From positions 1-10,242 of the forward strand of contig JAFGHZ010000056.1 of the NCBI GenBank assembly GCA_016929875.1: DNA of 10,242 nucleotides, read 5' to 3'. Each line of letters begins with the position of its first letter. Position 1 is the first letter of the stretch. The position numbers and the translations under genes were made by a program. The DNA comes from Dehalococcoidales bacterium (lineage in GTDB: Bacteria > Chloroflexota > Dehalococcoidia > Dehalococcoidales > Fen-1064). The notes beneath the pieces are model-generated. The model did not search any database, was not told the DNA's origin, and saw only the letters and a list, made by a program, of their open reading frames with translations. Of this stretch, positions 1 through 5,147 are shown piece by piece.

Positions 1-126
1 TATAAAGCATGGGTTTGTACCAATCCCGCATGCGGTTATAATTTGAAAATCAGGAACGGCGACGTTTATATCGATGAGCCGATTATGAGCGGAACGTTGC
101 ATAACAATAATCGTTCCCGACAGTAA
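1..126 (+). CDS. C-terminal end of an unidentified protein (partial)
   Basis: An open frame enters from the left edge and ends at the TAA at 124-126, giving the last 41 residues of a protein whose start is outside the window. The visible part holds one cysteine pair in the form CTNPACG (residues 6-12 of the fragment), which looks like one half of a zinc ribbon, followed by a short polar tail rich in Asn, Arg and Ser. A second Cys pair, if there is one, would lie upstream. The frame is in the same direction as comF and stops 27 bases before it, so it may be the preceding gene of the same unit. I cannot name the family; with only 41 residues the coding call itself rests on the uninterrupted frame, the Cys motif and the position. 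Confidence 0.5.
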   Translation, partial: YKAWVCTNPACGYNLKIRNGDVYIDEPIMSGTLHNNNRSRQ

Positions 127-153
127 CTCCAGAAAGTATTTAGAACTTAACGG

Positions 154-864
154 ATGGTGAACGTGCTTCCTCAATTGATTCAACTCAAAGGGGCGGCACT
201 GGATCTCTTATTCCCGCGATTTTGCGTGGGCTGCGGTAGAGAGGGCGATTTCATTTGCAATTCCTGTCTGACTTCACTGGCGCGAATCGAGCCGCCTGTC
301 TGTCCGAAATGCGGGAGACCTCAGAAAAATTACGGGCTCTGCTCGAGTTGCCTCGACTGGCAGTCCGATATCGACGGTATCCGCTCGCCATTCAAGTTCG
401 AAGGCGTGATGCGCAAAGCTATCCACGATTTCAAATACCGGAATTTACGCGCTATCACCGTTACACTTGCCCGGTTGTTGAACGATTATCTGGTTGCGAA
501 CCCGATACCCTGCGATGTTTTAGTCCCCGTGCCTCTGCACGATAAAAGGGTCAGGGAGCGGGGCTACAATCAATCAAGCTTATTAGCCGGAGAATTAGGC
601 AAACTGACAGGATTGCCGGTCAACGAGGATTGCCTGGCGAGAGTCGGTCATAACTTACCGCAGGCTAAAACAGGCAGTGTCGAAGAAAGAAGACAAAACG
701 TGAAGGGGATTTTCATCTGCCGCAACAATATTCTGAAAGACAGGGATGTTTTACTGATTGACGATGTCGCGACATCCGGGGCAACCTTGAATGCTTGCGC
801 TGCGGCTTTGAAGGAAATCGGCGTCCCGACGGTCTGGGGGCTGACGCTGGCGAGAGAAATTTAG
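154..864 (+). CDS. comF: ComF family phosphoribosyltransferase-like protein
   Basis: This is a 236-residue ComF family protein, the usual length. The N-terminal half has a double zinc-ribbon-like module with cysteines at residues 24/27, 35/38, 50/53 and 63/66. The C-terminal half is a type I phosphoribosyltransferase fold carrying the PRPP-binding signature VLLIDDVATSGAT (about 199-211), with the Asp-Asp pair intact, and the family motif PVPLHDKRVRERGYNQ around 126-141. In naturally competent bacteria ComF helps bring single-stranded DNA into the cytosol; in many others it is present without a proven role, so DNA uptake here is inference. The ATG at 154 has no strong ribosome binding site, and a GTG at 157 or 163 is possible; the hydrophobic LDLLFPRFCVGC region marks the normal family start. 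It is followed 17 bases later by hpf and is probably cotranscribed with it. Confidence 0.93.
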   Translation: MVNVLPQLIQLKGAALDLLFPRFCVGCGREGDFICNSCLTSLARIEPPVCPKCGRPQKNYGLCSSCLDWQSDIDGIRSPFKFEGVMRKAIHDFKYRNLRAITVTLARLLNDYLVANPIPCDVLVPVPLHDKRVRERGYNQSSLLAGELGKLTGLPVNEDCLARVGHNLPQAKTGSVEERRQNVKGIFICRNNILKDRDVLLIDDVATSGATLNACAAALKEIGVPTVWGLTLAREI

Positions 865-881
865 TAGAGCAGGAGTGTGAG

Positions 882-1424
882 ATGGGATTACAGATTACCG
901 GTCAGAATGTCGAGATACTACCCACGATTAGAGACTATGTCGAAAAGAAGTTCGGTAAACTGGGCAGGCATTTCAGTAATATCAGCAGTATCAAAATAGA
1001 ACTCGGGGAGCAGAAGACCAAATCCCCCGGACAGCGCTACCGCGTTCAGGTTACGGTGGATACTAACGGGACGTTGCTCCGTGCCGAGATGAAGGCGGAG
1101 AACCTGATGGTCGCCATCGATAAAGTAATGCCGCTGGTAGACCGCCAGGTCAAAAAGTATAAAGAGAAGCTACAAAGTAAGAGCAAAACGGGGCCTTCTA
1201 TCAGGACTGCGGTCAAAGAGAAACCGGCGACTGCCGGTTCTCCCAGTCTGGTGCGTACCAAGCGCTTTGTAATCAGACCGATGTCGGTAGATGACGCTAT
1301 CGACCAGATGGAACTGCTGGGGCATGATTTCTTCCTGTTCCACAATTCAGCCACCAAGGAATTGAATTTGATTTACCGCAGAAAAGACGGTAATTATAGT
1401 ATTATTGAATCGGAGCTGGAGTAA
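882..1424 (+). CDS. hpf: Ribosome hibernation promoting factor, long form
   Basis: This 180-residue protein is a long-form Hpf/RaiA. Residues 1 to about 100 form the S30AE domain (MGLQITGQNVEILPTIRDYV...), which binds the decoding centre of the 30S subunit. A charged linker of about 25 residues follows, and the C-terminal domain (about 124-180) has the family pattern PMSVDDAIDQMELLGHDFF and YRRKDGNYSII. In long Hpf proteins this C-terminal domain dimerises and joins two 70S ribosomes into inactive 100S particles in stationary phase or starvation. The start at 882 is chosen because AGGAG at 871-875 sits 6 bases upstream and the protein then begins exactly at the family N terminus; a longer frame from 795 would add 29 residues that overlap comF and are not Hpf-like. 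It lies 17 bases after comF and 19 bases before coaE, consistent with one operon. Confidence 0.96.
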   Translation: MGLQITGQNVEILPTIRDYVEKKFGKLGRHFSNISSIKIELGEQKTKSPGQRYRVQVTVDTNGTLLRAEMKAENLMVAIDKVMPLVDRQVKKYKEKLQSKSKTGPSIRTAVKEKPATAGSPSLVRTKRFVIRPMSVDDAIDQMELLGHDFFLFHNSATKELNLIYRRKDGNYSIIESELE

Positions 1425-1443
1425 GACGGACGGGCGATAAGCA

Positions 1444-2046
1444 ATGACCAGAGTAATCGGGCTGACAGGGGGGATAGGGAGCGGTAAAAGTACGGTGACC
1501 TCGTTTTTAGCGGAACTGGGGGCAACCATTATCGATGCCGATAAAATCGTGCACGAGGCTTATCTATCCGATACCGAGGTATGGCGGAAACTGGTAAAAA
1601 CCTTCGGGGAGGGAATCTTGACGAAGGACAGGGCCATCGACCGTAAAAAGCTGGGGGAAGTTGTCTTTAACAATCCGGAATTACTCGAGAAACTGAATGA
1701 TATTGTCCATCCCGCGGCTTTCCGGATAGTAGAAGGGCGAATTGCAGAAGCCCGCAAGCGCAGGGCCAAAATGGTGGTAGTGGAAGTGCCGCTACTGTTC
1801 GAGTCCGGCTGGGACAAGATGACGGATGAAATCTGGACGGTAACGGCGAACAAAACGAATGTTATCAGACGGACTATGACACGTACAGGGATGACGGAAG
1901 AGCAAATCCGTGCGCGGATGCGTTCTCAAATGTCCGATGAAGAGAGAACCAGACGGGCGAAGGTAGTGATAGATAATGACGGTACCCCGGAGGAATTGCG
2001 GACGAAAGTAAAGGAATTGTGGAAGAAGACGGCGGAACATTTTTAA
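1444..2046 (+). CDS. coaE: Dephospho-CoA kinase
   Basis: CoaE phosphorylates the 3'-hydroxyl of dephospho-CoA with ATP, the last step of coenzyme A synthesis in the cytosol. The 200-residue product has the normal length. The P-loop is LTGGIGSGKST (Walker A at residues 9-17), followed by IIDADKIVHE (Asp31 and Asp33), the conserved substrate-binding and catalytic region of this family. EVPLLFESGWD around residue 113-123 matches the CoA-domain/lid part, and the Arg-rich R(M/A)RSQMSDEERTRRA segment matches the LID region. The start ATG has only a weak upstream purine stretch. It is the third gene of the comF - hpf - coaE cluster, 19 bases after hpf. The stop codon lies at the edge of a partial palindromic repeat (2045-2094), so the 3' end of the gene abuts repeat DNA. 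Confidence 0.97.
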   Translation: MTRVIGLTGGIGSGKSTVTSFLAELGATIIDADKIVHEAYLSDTEVWRKLVKTFGEGILTKDRAIDRKKLGEVVFNNPELLEKLNDIVHPAAFRIVEGRIAEARKRRAKMVVVEVPLLFESGWDKMTDEIWTVTANKTNVIRRTMTRTGMTEEQIRARMRSQMSDEERTRRAKVVIDNDGTPEELRTKVKELWKKTAEHF

Positions 2047-2094
2047 TACCAGGAAGGGCTCAACGCTCCTCTTGAACTCCCTCTGGTTGGCAGG
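2041..2094. repeat. Partial copy of the two-hairpin intergenic element
   Basis: The bases around and after the coaE stop match the right half of the element at 4747-4800: a T-run, AATAC, an imperfect GGAAGGGC / GCTCCTC hairpin, then CTTGAACTC and a C/T-rich stretch ending in CTGG (CTTTGG in the other copy). CTTGAACTC is identical in both. No left hairpin is seen because that side would lie inside coaE. It may weakly terminate the comF - hpf - coaE transcript, but no good U-tract follows on the plus strand. Confidence 0.5.
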
Positions 2095-2113
2095 GGGAAG
2101 ATAGATTCTCTGC

Positions 2114-2138
2114 CCCCGATTTACATACGGGGCAAGCT
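2114..2138. repeat. CCCCG...CGGGGCAAG palindromic repeat
   Basis: CCCCCGAT, a short spacer and ATACGGGGCAAG form a weak hairpin. The same arrangement with a better stem occurs at 3721-3741, where CCCCGTA and TACGGGG are followed by the same CAAG. This marks a second small repeat family in the window. Confidence 0.4.
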
Positions 2139-2167
2139 GTGCGGAGAGTGACAGAAGCACGAGATGC

Positions 2168-2188
2168 ATTCGTTTCACTCAGTATGAC
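2168..2188. repeat. ATTCG...CTCAGTATGAC short interspersed repeat
   Basis: The 21-base string ATTCGTTTCACTCAGTATGAC recurs with small changes at 8445-8466 (ATTCGCTTTGCTCAGTATAAAC) and, with a longer middle, at 8481-8513. All copies are intergenic and in the same orientation. Confidence 0.5.
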
Positions 2189-2199
2189 GTGTAGTGTGA

Positions 2200-2234
2200 G
2201 ATTGCCACGCCCGCCTGCGGCGGACTCGCAATGG
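2200..2234. repeat. GATTGCCAC...CGCAATGG hairpin repeat, copy 1
   Basis: GATTGCCACG is followed by the hairpin CCGCC-TGC-GGCGG (2211-2223) and then CTCGCAATGG. The same two flanks enclose an unrelated hairpin at 8335-8370, and an inverted, degenerate relative lies at 7093-7142. The core CCTGCGGCGGAC also recurs at 3441-3451 inside a different palindrome. Confidence 0.55.
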
Positions 2235-2273
2235 ATATATTAAGATGATAAATTAGATCGCCCGGGTTTTTTC

Positions 2274-2303
2274 TTGACGCTGTACGAGGCAAGCTGATAT
2301 AAT
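2274..2303 (+). promoter_or_regulatory. Sigma70-type promoter of rplU-rpmA-rpmE
   Basis: TTGACG (2274-2279) and a perfect TATAAT (2298-2303) are separated by 18 bases. Transcription would begin near 2310, only 17-19 bases before the proposed AUU start of rplU, leaving a very short leader made mostly of the ribosome binding site. This leaves no room for a structured L21 leader. Confidence 0.8.
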
Positions 2304-2314
2304 AGTTCTTTTGT

Positions 2315-2320
2315 GGAGGG
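2315..2320 (+). promoter_or_regulatory. Ribosome binding site that sets the rplU start at AUU
   Basis: GGAGGG at 2315-2320 is followed by a 7-base spacer and then ATT at 2328, the position of the L21 initiator. The upstream GTG at 2313 overlaps this site and would be nearly leaderless given the promoter, so the site favours the ATT. Confidence 0.72.
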
Positions 2321-2327
2321 TACTAAC

Positions 2328-2801
2328 ATTTACGCAATAATTGAAGCAGGTGGAAAGCAGTATCGCGTTACTCCGGGCCAGACAATCGATGTCGAGAACC
2401 TGAATGTAATTGAAGGCGATGCTGTCGAACTGGATAAAGTTCTGGTCATTGGCGATGACAAGAGTACCACTATCGGCATGCCCCATGTCGAAGGAGCTAA
2501 AGTACTGGCTACTTCACAGGGGACGGTCCGCAGTAAGAAAATCATCGTTTTTAAGTACAAATCCAAGGTAAGATATCGGAAGAAGACAGGCCAACATCAT
2601 CTTTATACCCGACTCTCTATCGATAAAATAGAAGCTCCCGGTCTCGGAGAGCAGGAATCTGTGAAGAAGGCGCCCGTGAAAAAGGAACCTGTAAAGAAGG
2701 CGCTTGCGAAGAAGGCGGCCGTAAAGAAGGAGTCTGTGAAAAAGGAGCCTGTGAAGAAGAGCGGTCGGCGCAAGAAAGAGGAGGCGGGAAGTGGCTCATA
2801 A
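2328..2801 (+). CDS. rplU: 50S ribosomal protein L21, AUU start, Lys-rich tail
   Basis: L21 is a 50S subunit protein that contacts 23S rRNA. The product from 2328 is 157 residues. Its first 103 or so residues are the full family core (YAIIEAGGKQYRV at the start, KKIIVFKYKSKVRYRKKTGQ and the C-terminal TRLSIDKI). L21 proteins normally begin Met-Tyr-Ala-Ile-Ile-Glu, and here the codon before TAC is ATT, preceded at a 7-base spacing by GGAGGG; I therefore place the start at ATT. The alternative GTG at 2313 would add five residues (MEGTN) and lies on the ribosome binding site. After the core comes a tail of about 50 residues with seven five-residue units of the form VKKxx (2661-2765), plus a final RRKKEE stretch; typical bacterial L21 lacks it. 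The last 11 bases overlap rpmA. It is the first gene of the L21-L27-L31 operon. Confidence 0.93.
   Translation: MYAIIEAGGKQYRVTPGQTIDVENLNVIEGDAVELDKVLVIGDDKSTTIGMPHVEGAKVLATSQGTVRSKKIIVFKYKSKVRYRKKTGQHHLYTRLSIDKIEAPGLGEQESVKKAPVKKEPVKKALAKKAAVKKESVKKEPVKKSGRRKKEEAGSGS
2661..2765 (+). repeat. Seven tandem 15-bp repeats coding the L21 tail
   Basis: Seven in-frame 15-base units of the type GTG AAG AAG GNN NNN run without gap, encoding VKKAP, VKKEP, VKKAL, AKKAA, VKKES, VKKEP and VKKSG. Units differ mostly at synonymous or conservative positions. The unit length keeps the frame, so copy number could vary without breaking rplU or the overlap with rpmA. Confidence 0.85.
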
Positions 2802-3045
2802 AAAGGGTGCCGGTAAGAGTAAGAACGGTCGAGACAGTCAGGCACAACGGCTCGGCATTAAAAAGTATGCCGGAGAGAAAGTAAGTGCCGGTGCCATTAT
2901 TGTCAGACAGAGAGGGACACGCGTCCATCCCGGCAGTAATGTCGGACTGGGTAAGGATTATACAATCTTTGCACTAATTGACGGTGTCGTAAAGTACGAG
3001 CCGTACAGTGAGAACCGGAGAAAGGTCAGCGTTTACGCTGAATAA
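2791..3045 (+). CDS. rpmA: 50S ribosomal protein L27
   Basis: L27 is a small 50S protein whose N terminus reaches the peptidyl transferase centre. The 84-residue product has the full family pattern: MAHKKGAGKSKNGRDSQAQR at the N terminus, then GTRVHPGSNVGLGKDYTIFALIDGVV. It lacks the N-terminal extension that Firmicutes cleave off, so it begins directly with the functional tail. The start is GTG at 2791, with GAGGAGG at 2778-2784 six bases upstream. It overlaps the end of rplU by 11 bases, which suggests translational coupling, and precedes rpmE by 8 bases. The rplU-rpmA order is the usual bacterial one. Confidence 0.98.
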   Translation: MAHKKGAGKSKNGRDSQAQRLGIKKYAGEKVSAGAIIVRQRGTRVHPGSNVGLGKDYTIFALIDGVVKYEPYSENRRKVSVYAE

Positions 3046-3053
3046 GAGATAAT

Positions 3054-3260
3054 ATGAAAGAAAAGATTCACCCGCAATATTTTTCGGACGCCAAGGTAAT
3101 CTGCTCCTGCGGAAATACCTTTACCGTAGGCTCGACCAAAAAGGAAATCAGAATCGAGTTGTGCAGTAAGTGCCATCCGTACTATACCGGCGAGCAGAGA
3201 GTCGTCGATACCGCCGGACGTGTGGAGCGTTTCAAGCGGCGTTATGCGAAAAAGAGTTGA
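3054..3260 (+). CDS. rpmE: 50S ribosomal protein L31, zinc-binding (C+) type
   Basis: L31 joins the 50S central protuberance to the 30S head. The 68-residue product starts MKEKIHPQYF and has cysteines at 17, 19, 37 and 40 (CSCG and CSKCHPYYTG), the zinc-binding C+ form rather than the zinc-free paralogue induced on zinc starvation. The C-terminal part GRVERFKRRYAKK is typical. The start ATG at 3054 follows rpmA by only 8 bases and has a weak site (AAGAGA), so translation probably depends on ribosomes finishing rpmA. A strong hairpin 17 bases after its TGA stop closes the operon. In many bacteria rpmE sits next to a DUF1385 gene and prfA; DUF1385 follows here, prfA does not. Confidence 0.97.
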   Translation: MKEKIHPQYFSDAKVICSCGNTFTVGSTKKEIRIELCSKCHPYYTGEQRVVDTAGRVERFKRRYAKKS

Positions 3261-3277
3261 CCACCGACGATTGATAA

Positions 3278-3316
3278 AAAAGGAGCGGTTTTTAAAAACC
3301 GCTCCTTTTGTTTTAT
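3278..3316 (+). terminator. Terminator after rplU-rpmA-rpmE
   Basis: Bases 3278-3309 form a perfect 32-base palindrome (AAAAGGAGCGG... with a TTTTTAAAAA centre) whose G/C-rich segment is followed by TTTT, G and TTTTA. The flanking A-run on the left makes it usable in both directions. It starts 18 bases after the rpmE stop. Confidence 0.88.
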
Positions 3317-3431
3317 GGAAGATTGAATTTATAGAACTTGACTACTTGTACGTGAAAGAGGTTATTCATAATTCCACAGGTTGCATTACACAACCCTTTC
3401 GACTGCGCTCAGGGCAAGTGACCCACCTCCA

Positions 3432-3454
3432 TTCGTCCACCTGCGGCGGACGAA
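3432..3454. repeat. TTCGTCC/GGACGAA palindrome
   Basis: TTCGTCC (3432-3438) and GGACGAA (3448-3454) form a 7-bp stem around ACCTGCGGC. The segment CCTGCGGCGGAC is identical to the core of the hairpin at 2211-2223, showing that this core occurs inside two different flank types. Confidence 0.6.
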
Positions 3455-3480
3455 GGACAAGCGACCCACCCCTGTATCTC

Positions 3481-3528
3481 CCGATTCACTCCGTTCATAC
3501 GGGATTCCGTATAAGTTTGACGAATCGG
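3481..3528. repeat. Nested palindrome
   Basis: An outer 7-bp inverted repeat CCGATTC (3481-3487) / GAATCGG (3522-3528) encloses an inner hairpin ATACGG-GATT-CCGTAT (3497-3512). It lies directly left of the two-hairpin element at 3531 and ends three bases before it. Confidence 0.6.
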
Positions 3529-3530
3529 AA

Positions 3531-3633
3531 CCCGCCCTTGTAGGGCGGGGAATAAATACGAGAGGAAGGGCATTTGCCCTTCCTCTTCTAGAACTCCTAC
3601 CCAGTCACATCGGATTTAGTAATTGCCAAACAA
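3531..3633. repeat. Two-hairpin intergenic element, copy 1
   Basis: Hairpin 1 is CCCGCCCT / AGGGCGGG (3531-3549, with a short loop). The linker AATAAATACG leads to hairpin 2, AGAGGAAGGGC / GCCCTTCCTCT (3561-3586, ATTT loop). A 21-base variable stretch is followed by a conserved tail CGGATTTAGTAATTGCCAAA. Bases 3543-3589 match 8071-8117 at 45 of 47 positions, and the whole 103-base element has the same length as 8059-8161. On the minus strand, hairpin 2 is followed by CGTATTTATT, a terminator-like layout. Confidence 0.8.
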
Positions 3634-3720
3634 GAAACGGCCATAAACGAGCAGAGCCTATAATTCGTATTATCGTAATATGATGCGATATACGATATAA
3701 TTGTCTATCTGGATGCCAGT

Positions 3721-3741
3721 CCCCGTATCAGGTACGGGGCA
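3721..3741. repeat. CCCCGTA/TACGGGG hairpin
   Basis: CCCCGTA (3721-3727) pairs with TACGGGG (3733-3739) across the loop TCAGG; CCAG and CTGG (3715-3718 and 3749-3752) could extend it. It sits immediately upstream of, and partly overlaps, the candidate promoter of the DUF1385 gene. A weaker relative is at 2114-2138. Confidence 0.55.
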
Positions 3742-3749
3742 AGTTTTGC

Positions 3750-3758
3750 TGGTATGAT
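3750..3758 (+). promoter_or_regulatory. Candidate extended -10 promoter of the DUF1385 gene
   Basis: TGGTATGAT is an extended -10 (TGn followed by TATGAT, 3753-3758) 27 bases before the start codon. No good -35 is seen. A TATAAT at 3696-3701 also lacks a -35 and is a less likely alternative. Confidence 0.4.
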
Positions 3759-3785
3759 ATTCAGGTTTTTAACAGGGAGTTCGAT

Positions 3786-4685
3786 ATGGCGGAAAAGATA
3801 TTTCACTACGGCGGTCAGGCAGTCATGGAAGGCGTGATGATACGCGGCGAGAAGCACATGGTAACGGTGGTGCGACGCTCTAACGGCGAGACCGTCGTGG
3901 ATAAACAACCGATTCCACGTTTTTATGCCGGCTGGATGCGGTCGGTGCCGCTGCTGCGCGGTATTATCGTGCTGATTGAATCGCTGGTGTTCGGATTCAA
4001 AACCCTGATGTATTCCGCCAACGTGGCTCTGGAAGAAGAAGATGAGAAAGTCGGCGGCTGGCTGATATGGGTGACGCTGGCGCTTTCACTCGTCTTCGGG
4101 GTCGCGATTTTCTTTATAACGCCCCTGTTTATTACCAGATTATTCACCATCGATTCGGCGATATTATTTAACCTGGTAGAGGGGCTCATCCGACTGGCGA
4201 TTTTCCTGATTTACATCAGGCTGATAACATTTATGCCCGATATCAAGCGGGTCTTCGCTTATCACGGAGCGGAGCATAAAGCGGTGAACGGCTTCGAAGC
4301 CGGTGCTTCTCTGGAACCGGAAGCCGTCAGGAAGTTCAGCAAAGCCCATATCCGCTGCGGCGGGAGCTTTCTTTTCGCGGTGATGGTGATTGCCATCATA
4401 GTCTTTTCACTGGTGGGAAAACAGGCGCTCTGGCTGATGGTATTGAGCCGGATTCTGCTGGTGCCGGTGATTGCCGCTCTGGGTTATGAATTTATCCACT
4501 TCGGCGCAAAGCATAGCAATAACATAATTATGAAGATTTTACTGACGCCGGGATTATGGCTGCAGAGTATGACTACCCGTGAACCTGATGACGAGCAACT
4601 CAGAATCGGGATAATGGCACTGAAAACCGCTATCGAAGCCGACAAAGAAGCGGCGGAGCCGAGTATTCCAAACGAGCAGAATTAG
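3786..4685 (+). CDS. DUF1385 (YqhQ-like) integral membrane protein
   Basis: This 299-residue protein belongs to the DUF1385 family, typified by Bacillus YqhQ; I know of no firmly established biochemical function. It opens with the family hallmark YGGQAVMEGVMIRG (8-21). About four membrane segments follow: 92-118, 126-147, 194-211 and 214-233. Between the second and third lies YHGAEHKAVNGFEAG (159-173), then HIRCGGSF (188-195), and after the last segment TREPDDEQLRIGIMAL (264-279), all conserved in the family. The several His, Glu and Cys residues suggest a metal or catalytic site near the membrane face, which is inference. ATG at 3786 is supported by GGGAG at 3775-3779, six bases upstream. 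It has its own promoter candidate and a strong terminator at 4721-4752, and converges with hisI. Its position after rpmE is conserved in many bacteria, often with prfA next, which is absent here. Confidence 0.9.
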   Translation: MAEKIFHYGGQAVMEGVMIRGEKHMVTVVRRSNGETVVDKQPIPRFYAGWMRSVPLLRGIIVLIESLVFGFKTLMYSANVALEEEDEKVGGWLIWVTLALSLVFGVAIFFITPLFITRLFTIDSAILFNLVEGLIRLAIFLIYIRLITFMPDIKRVFAYHGAEHKAVNGFEAGASLEPEAVRKFSKAHIRCGGSFLFAVMVIAIIVFSLVGKQALWLMVLSRILLVPVIAALGYEFIHFGAKHSNNIIMKILLTPGLWLQSMTTREPDDEQLRIGIMALKTAIEADKEAAEPSIPNEQN

Positions 4686-4720
4686 TGTTTAATTGTTCGG
4701 GTGCACAACGACCCACTCCT

Positions 4721-4752
4721 GGACTCTCCCTATCAGGGAGAGTCCATTTTTT
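4721..4752 (+). terminator. Terminator of the DUF1385 gene
   Basis: GGACTCTCCCT (4721-4731) pairs fully with AGGGAGAGTCC (4735-4745) across a 3-base loop, followed by A and TTTTTT (4747-4752). This is a textbook intrinsic terminator for plus-strand transcription, 35 bases after the DUF1385 stop. Confidence 0.92.
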
Positions 4753-4782
4753 AAATACAAAGAGGGGCGTTAAGCCCCCCTT
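4753..4782 (-). terminator. Probable terminator of trpS-hisA-hisI
   Basis: Read on the minus strand, AAGGGGGGC, the loop TTAAC and GCCCCTCTT form a stem of about nine pairs with one mismatch, followed by TCTTTGTATTT. It lies about 30 bases after the hisI stop. It is hairpin 2 of element copy 2, so the element serves both convergent units. Confidence 0.6.
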
Positions 4783-4813
4783 GAACTCTCTTTGGAATTG
4801 CCGAAGATGTTGA

Positions 4814-5125
4814 CTATCTGATTTGCTGGAAGAAGCAGGTCTTGTTGCCGGTGTGGCATACGGGCCCGACGGGTTTCGCCTTTACCAGAATGGTATCGTT
4901 ATCACAGTCCTTCCAGACTTCTTTTACCTTGATATAGTTGCCGGAAGTAGTGCCCTTGTGCCACATTTCCTGACGGCTTCGGCTGTAGAACCAGACATCT
5001 TCGTCCTCAAGAGTGAGATTGAGCGCTTCTTCGTTCATATAGCCGACCATCAATACTTCGCCGGTGTCGGCGTCCTGTATTACGGCGGGAACCAATCCCT
5101 TTTCATCGAATTTAATATCTTTCAT
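4814..5125 (-). CDS. hisI: Phosphoribosyl-AMP cyclohydrolase
   Basis: HisI opens the adenine ring of phosphoribosyl-AMP, the third step of histidine synthesis, using zinc and magnesium. The 103-residue protein is the stand-alone form, without the HisE pyrophosphohydrolase domain found in HisIE fusions. Family motifs are complete: FYSRSRQEMWHKGTTSGN (46-63), the metal cluster DCDND (73-77) and CHTGNKTC (90-97). The ATG at 5123-5125 is preferred because GGAG (5134-5137) lies eight bases upstream and the protein then starts MKDIKFDEKGL; a longer frame from 5146 would add seven residues that contain the ribosome binding site. It follows hisA by 159 bases that hold a two-hairpin element, so it is probably read from the same transcript with possible attenuation between them. 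Confidence 0.97.
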   Translation of the reverse strand: MKDIKFDEKGLVPAVIQDADTGEVLMVGYMNEEALNLTLEDEDVWFYSRSRQEMWHKGTTSGNYIKVKEVWKDCDNDTILVKAKPVGPVCHTGNKTCFFQQIR

Positions 5126-5133
5126 TTTTGTTT

Positions 5134-5137
5134 CTCC
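5134..5137 (-). promoter_or_regulatory. Ribosome binding site that decides the hisI start
   Basis: GGAG on the minus strand lies eight bases before the ATG at 5125. It falls inside the reading frame of the longer alternative start at 5146, which itself has no such site. Confidence 0.65.
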
Positions 5138-5147
5138 ATATGTCATT

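Larger units (their letters stand above)
3317..3785. other. Gene-free spacer packed with palindromic repeats
   Basis: No credible gene is seen between the rpmE terminator and the DUF1385 gene. From left to right it holds: a plain A/T-rich stretch (3317-3390); CGACTGCGCTCAGGGCAAG (3402-3420), a REP-like string; TTCGTCC / GGACGAA around CCTGCGGC (3432-3454); two GACCCACC strings (3420-3427 and 3463-3470); a nested palindrome (3481-3528); the two-hairpin element (3531-3633); and the CCCCGTA / TACGGGG hairpin (3721-3741) just upstream of the DUF1385 promoter candidate. Open frames here are short, mutually overlapping and built from repeat DNA. Confidence 0.75.
4698..4806. repeat. Two-hairpin intergenic element, copy 2
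   Basis: GCACAACGACCCACTCCT (4703-4720) leads into hairpin 1 (4721-4745, 11-bp stem), a T-run and AAATAC, then hairpin 2 (GGGGC-GTTAA-GCCCC, 4764-4777) within an outer pairing CAAAGAG (4758-4764) / CTCTTTG (4788-4794). The layout matches copies 1 and 4 but both stems have different sequences. It fills the space between the convergent DUF1385 and hisI genes. Confidence 0.7.

Noticed and set aside
795..881. Longer Hpf starting at 795 inside comF
   Set aside because: The 29 added residues are the comF sequence in another frame; AGGAG at 871-875 and the S30AE domain start both support 882.
2313..2327. rplU starting at GTG 2313
   Set aside because: It overlaps the GGAGGG ribosome binding site, sits at the expected transcription start and adds residues not found in L21; kept only as the fallback start.
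2661..2765. Tandem 15-bp units as a CRISPR array or non-coding satellite
   Set aside because: The units are contiguous without spacers, in frame, and encode the L21 tail.
3317..3785. Possible small genes or tRNA in the rpmE - DUF1385 spacer
   Set aside because: The open frames are short, overlap each other in different phases and consist of repeat DNA; no TTCRA T-loop with a matching acceptor stem was found here or in other spacers.
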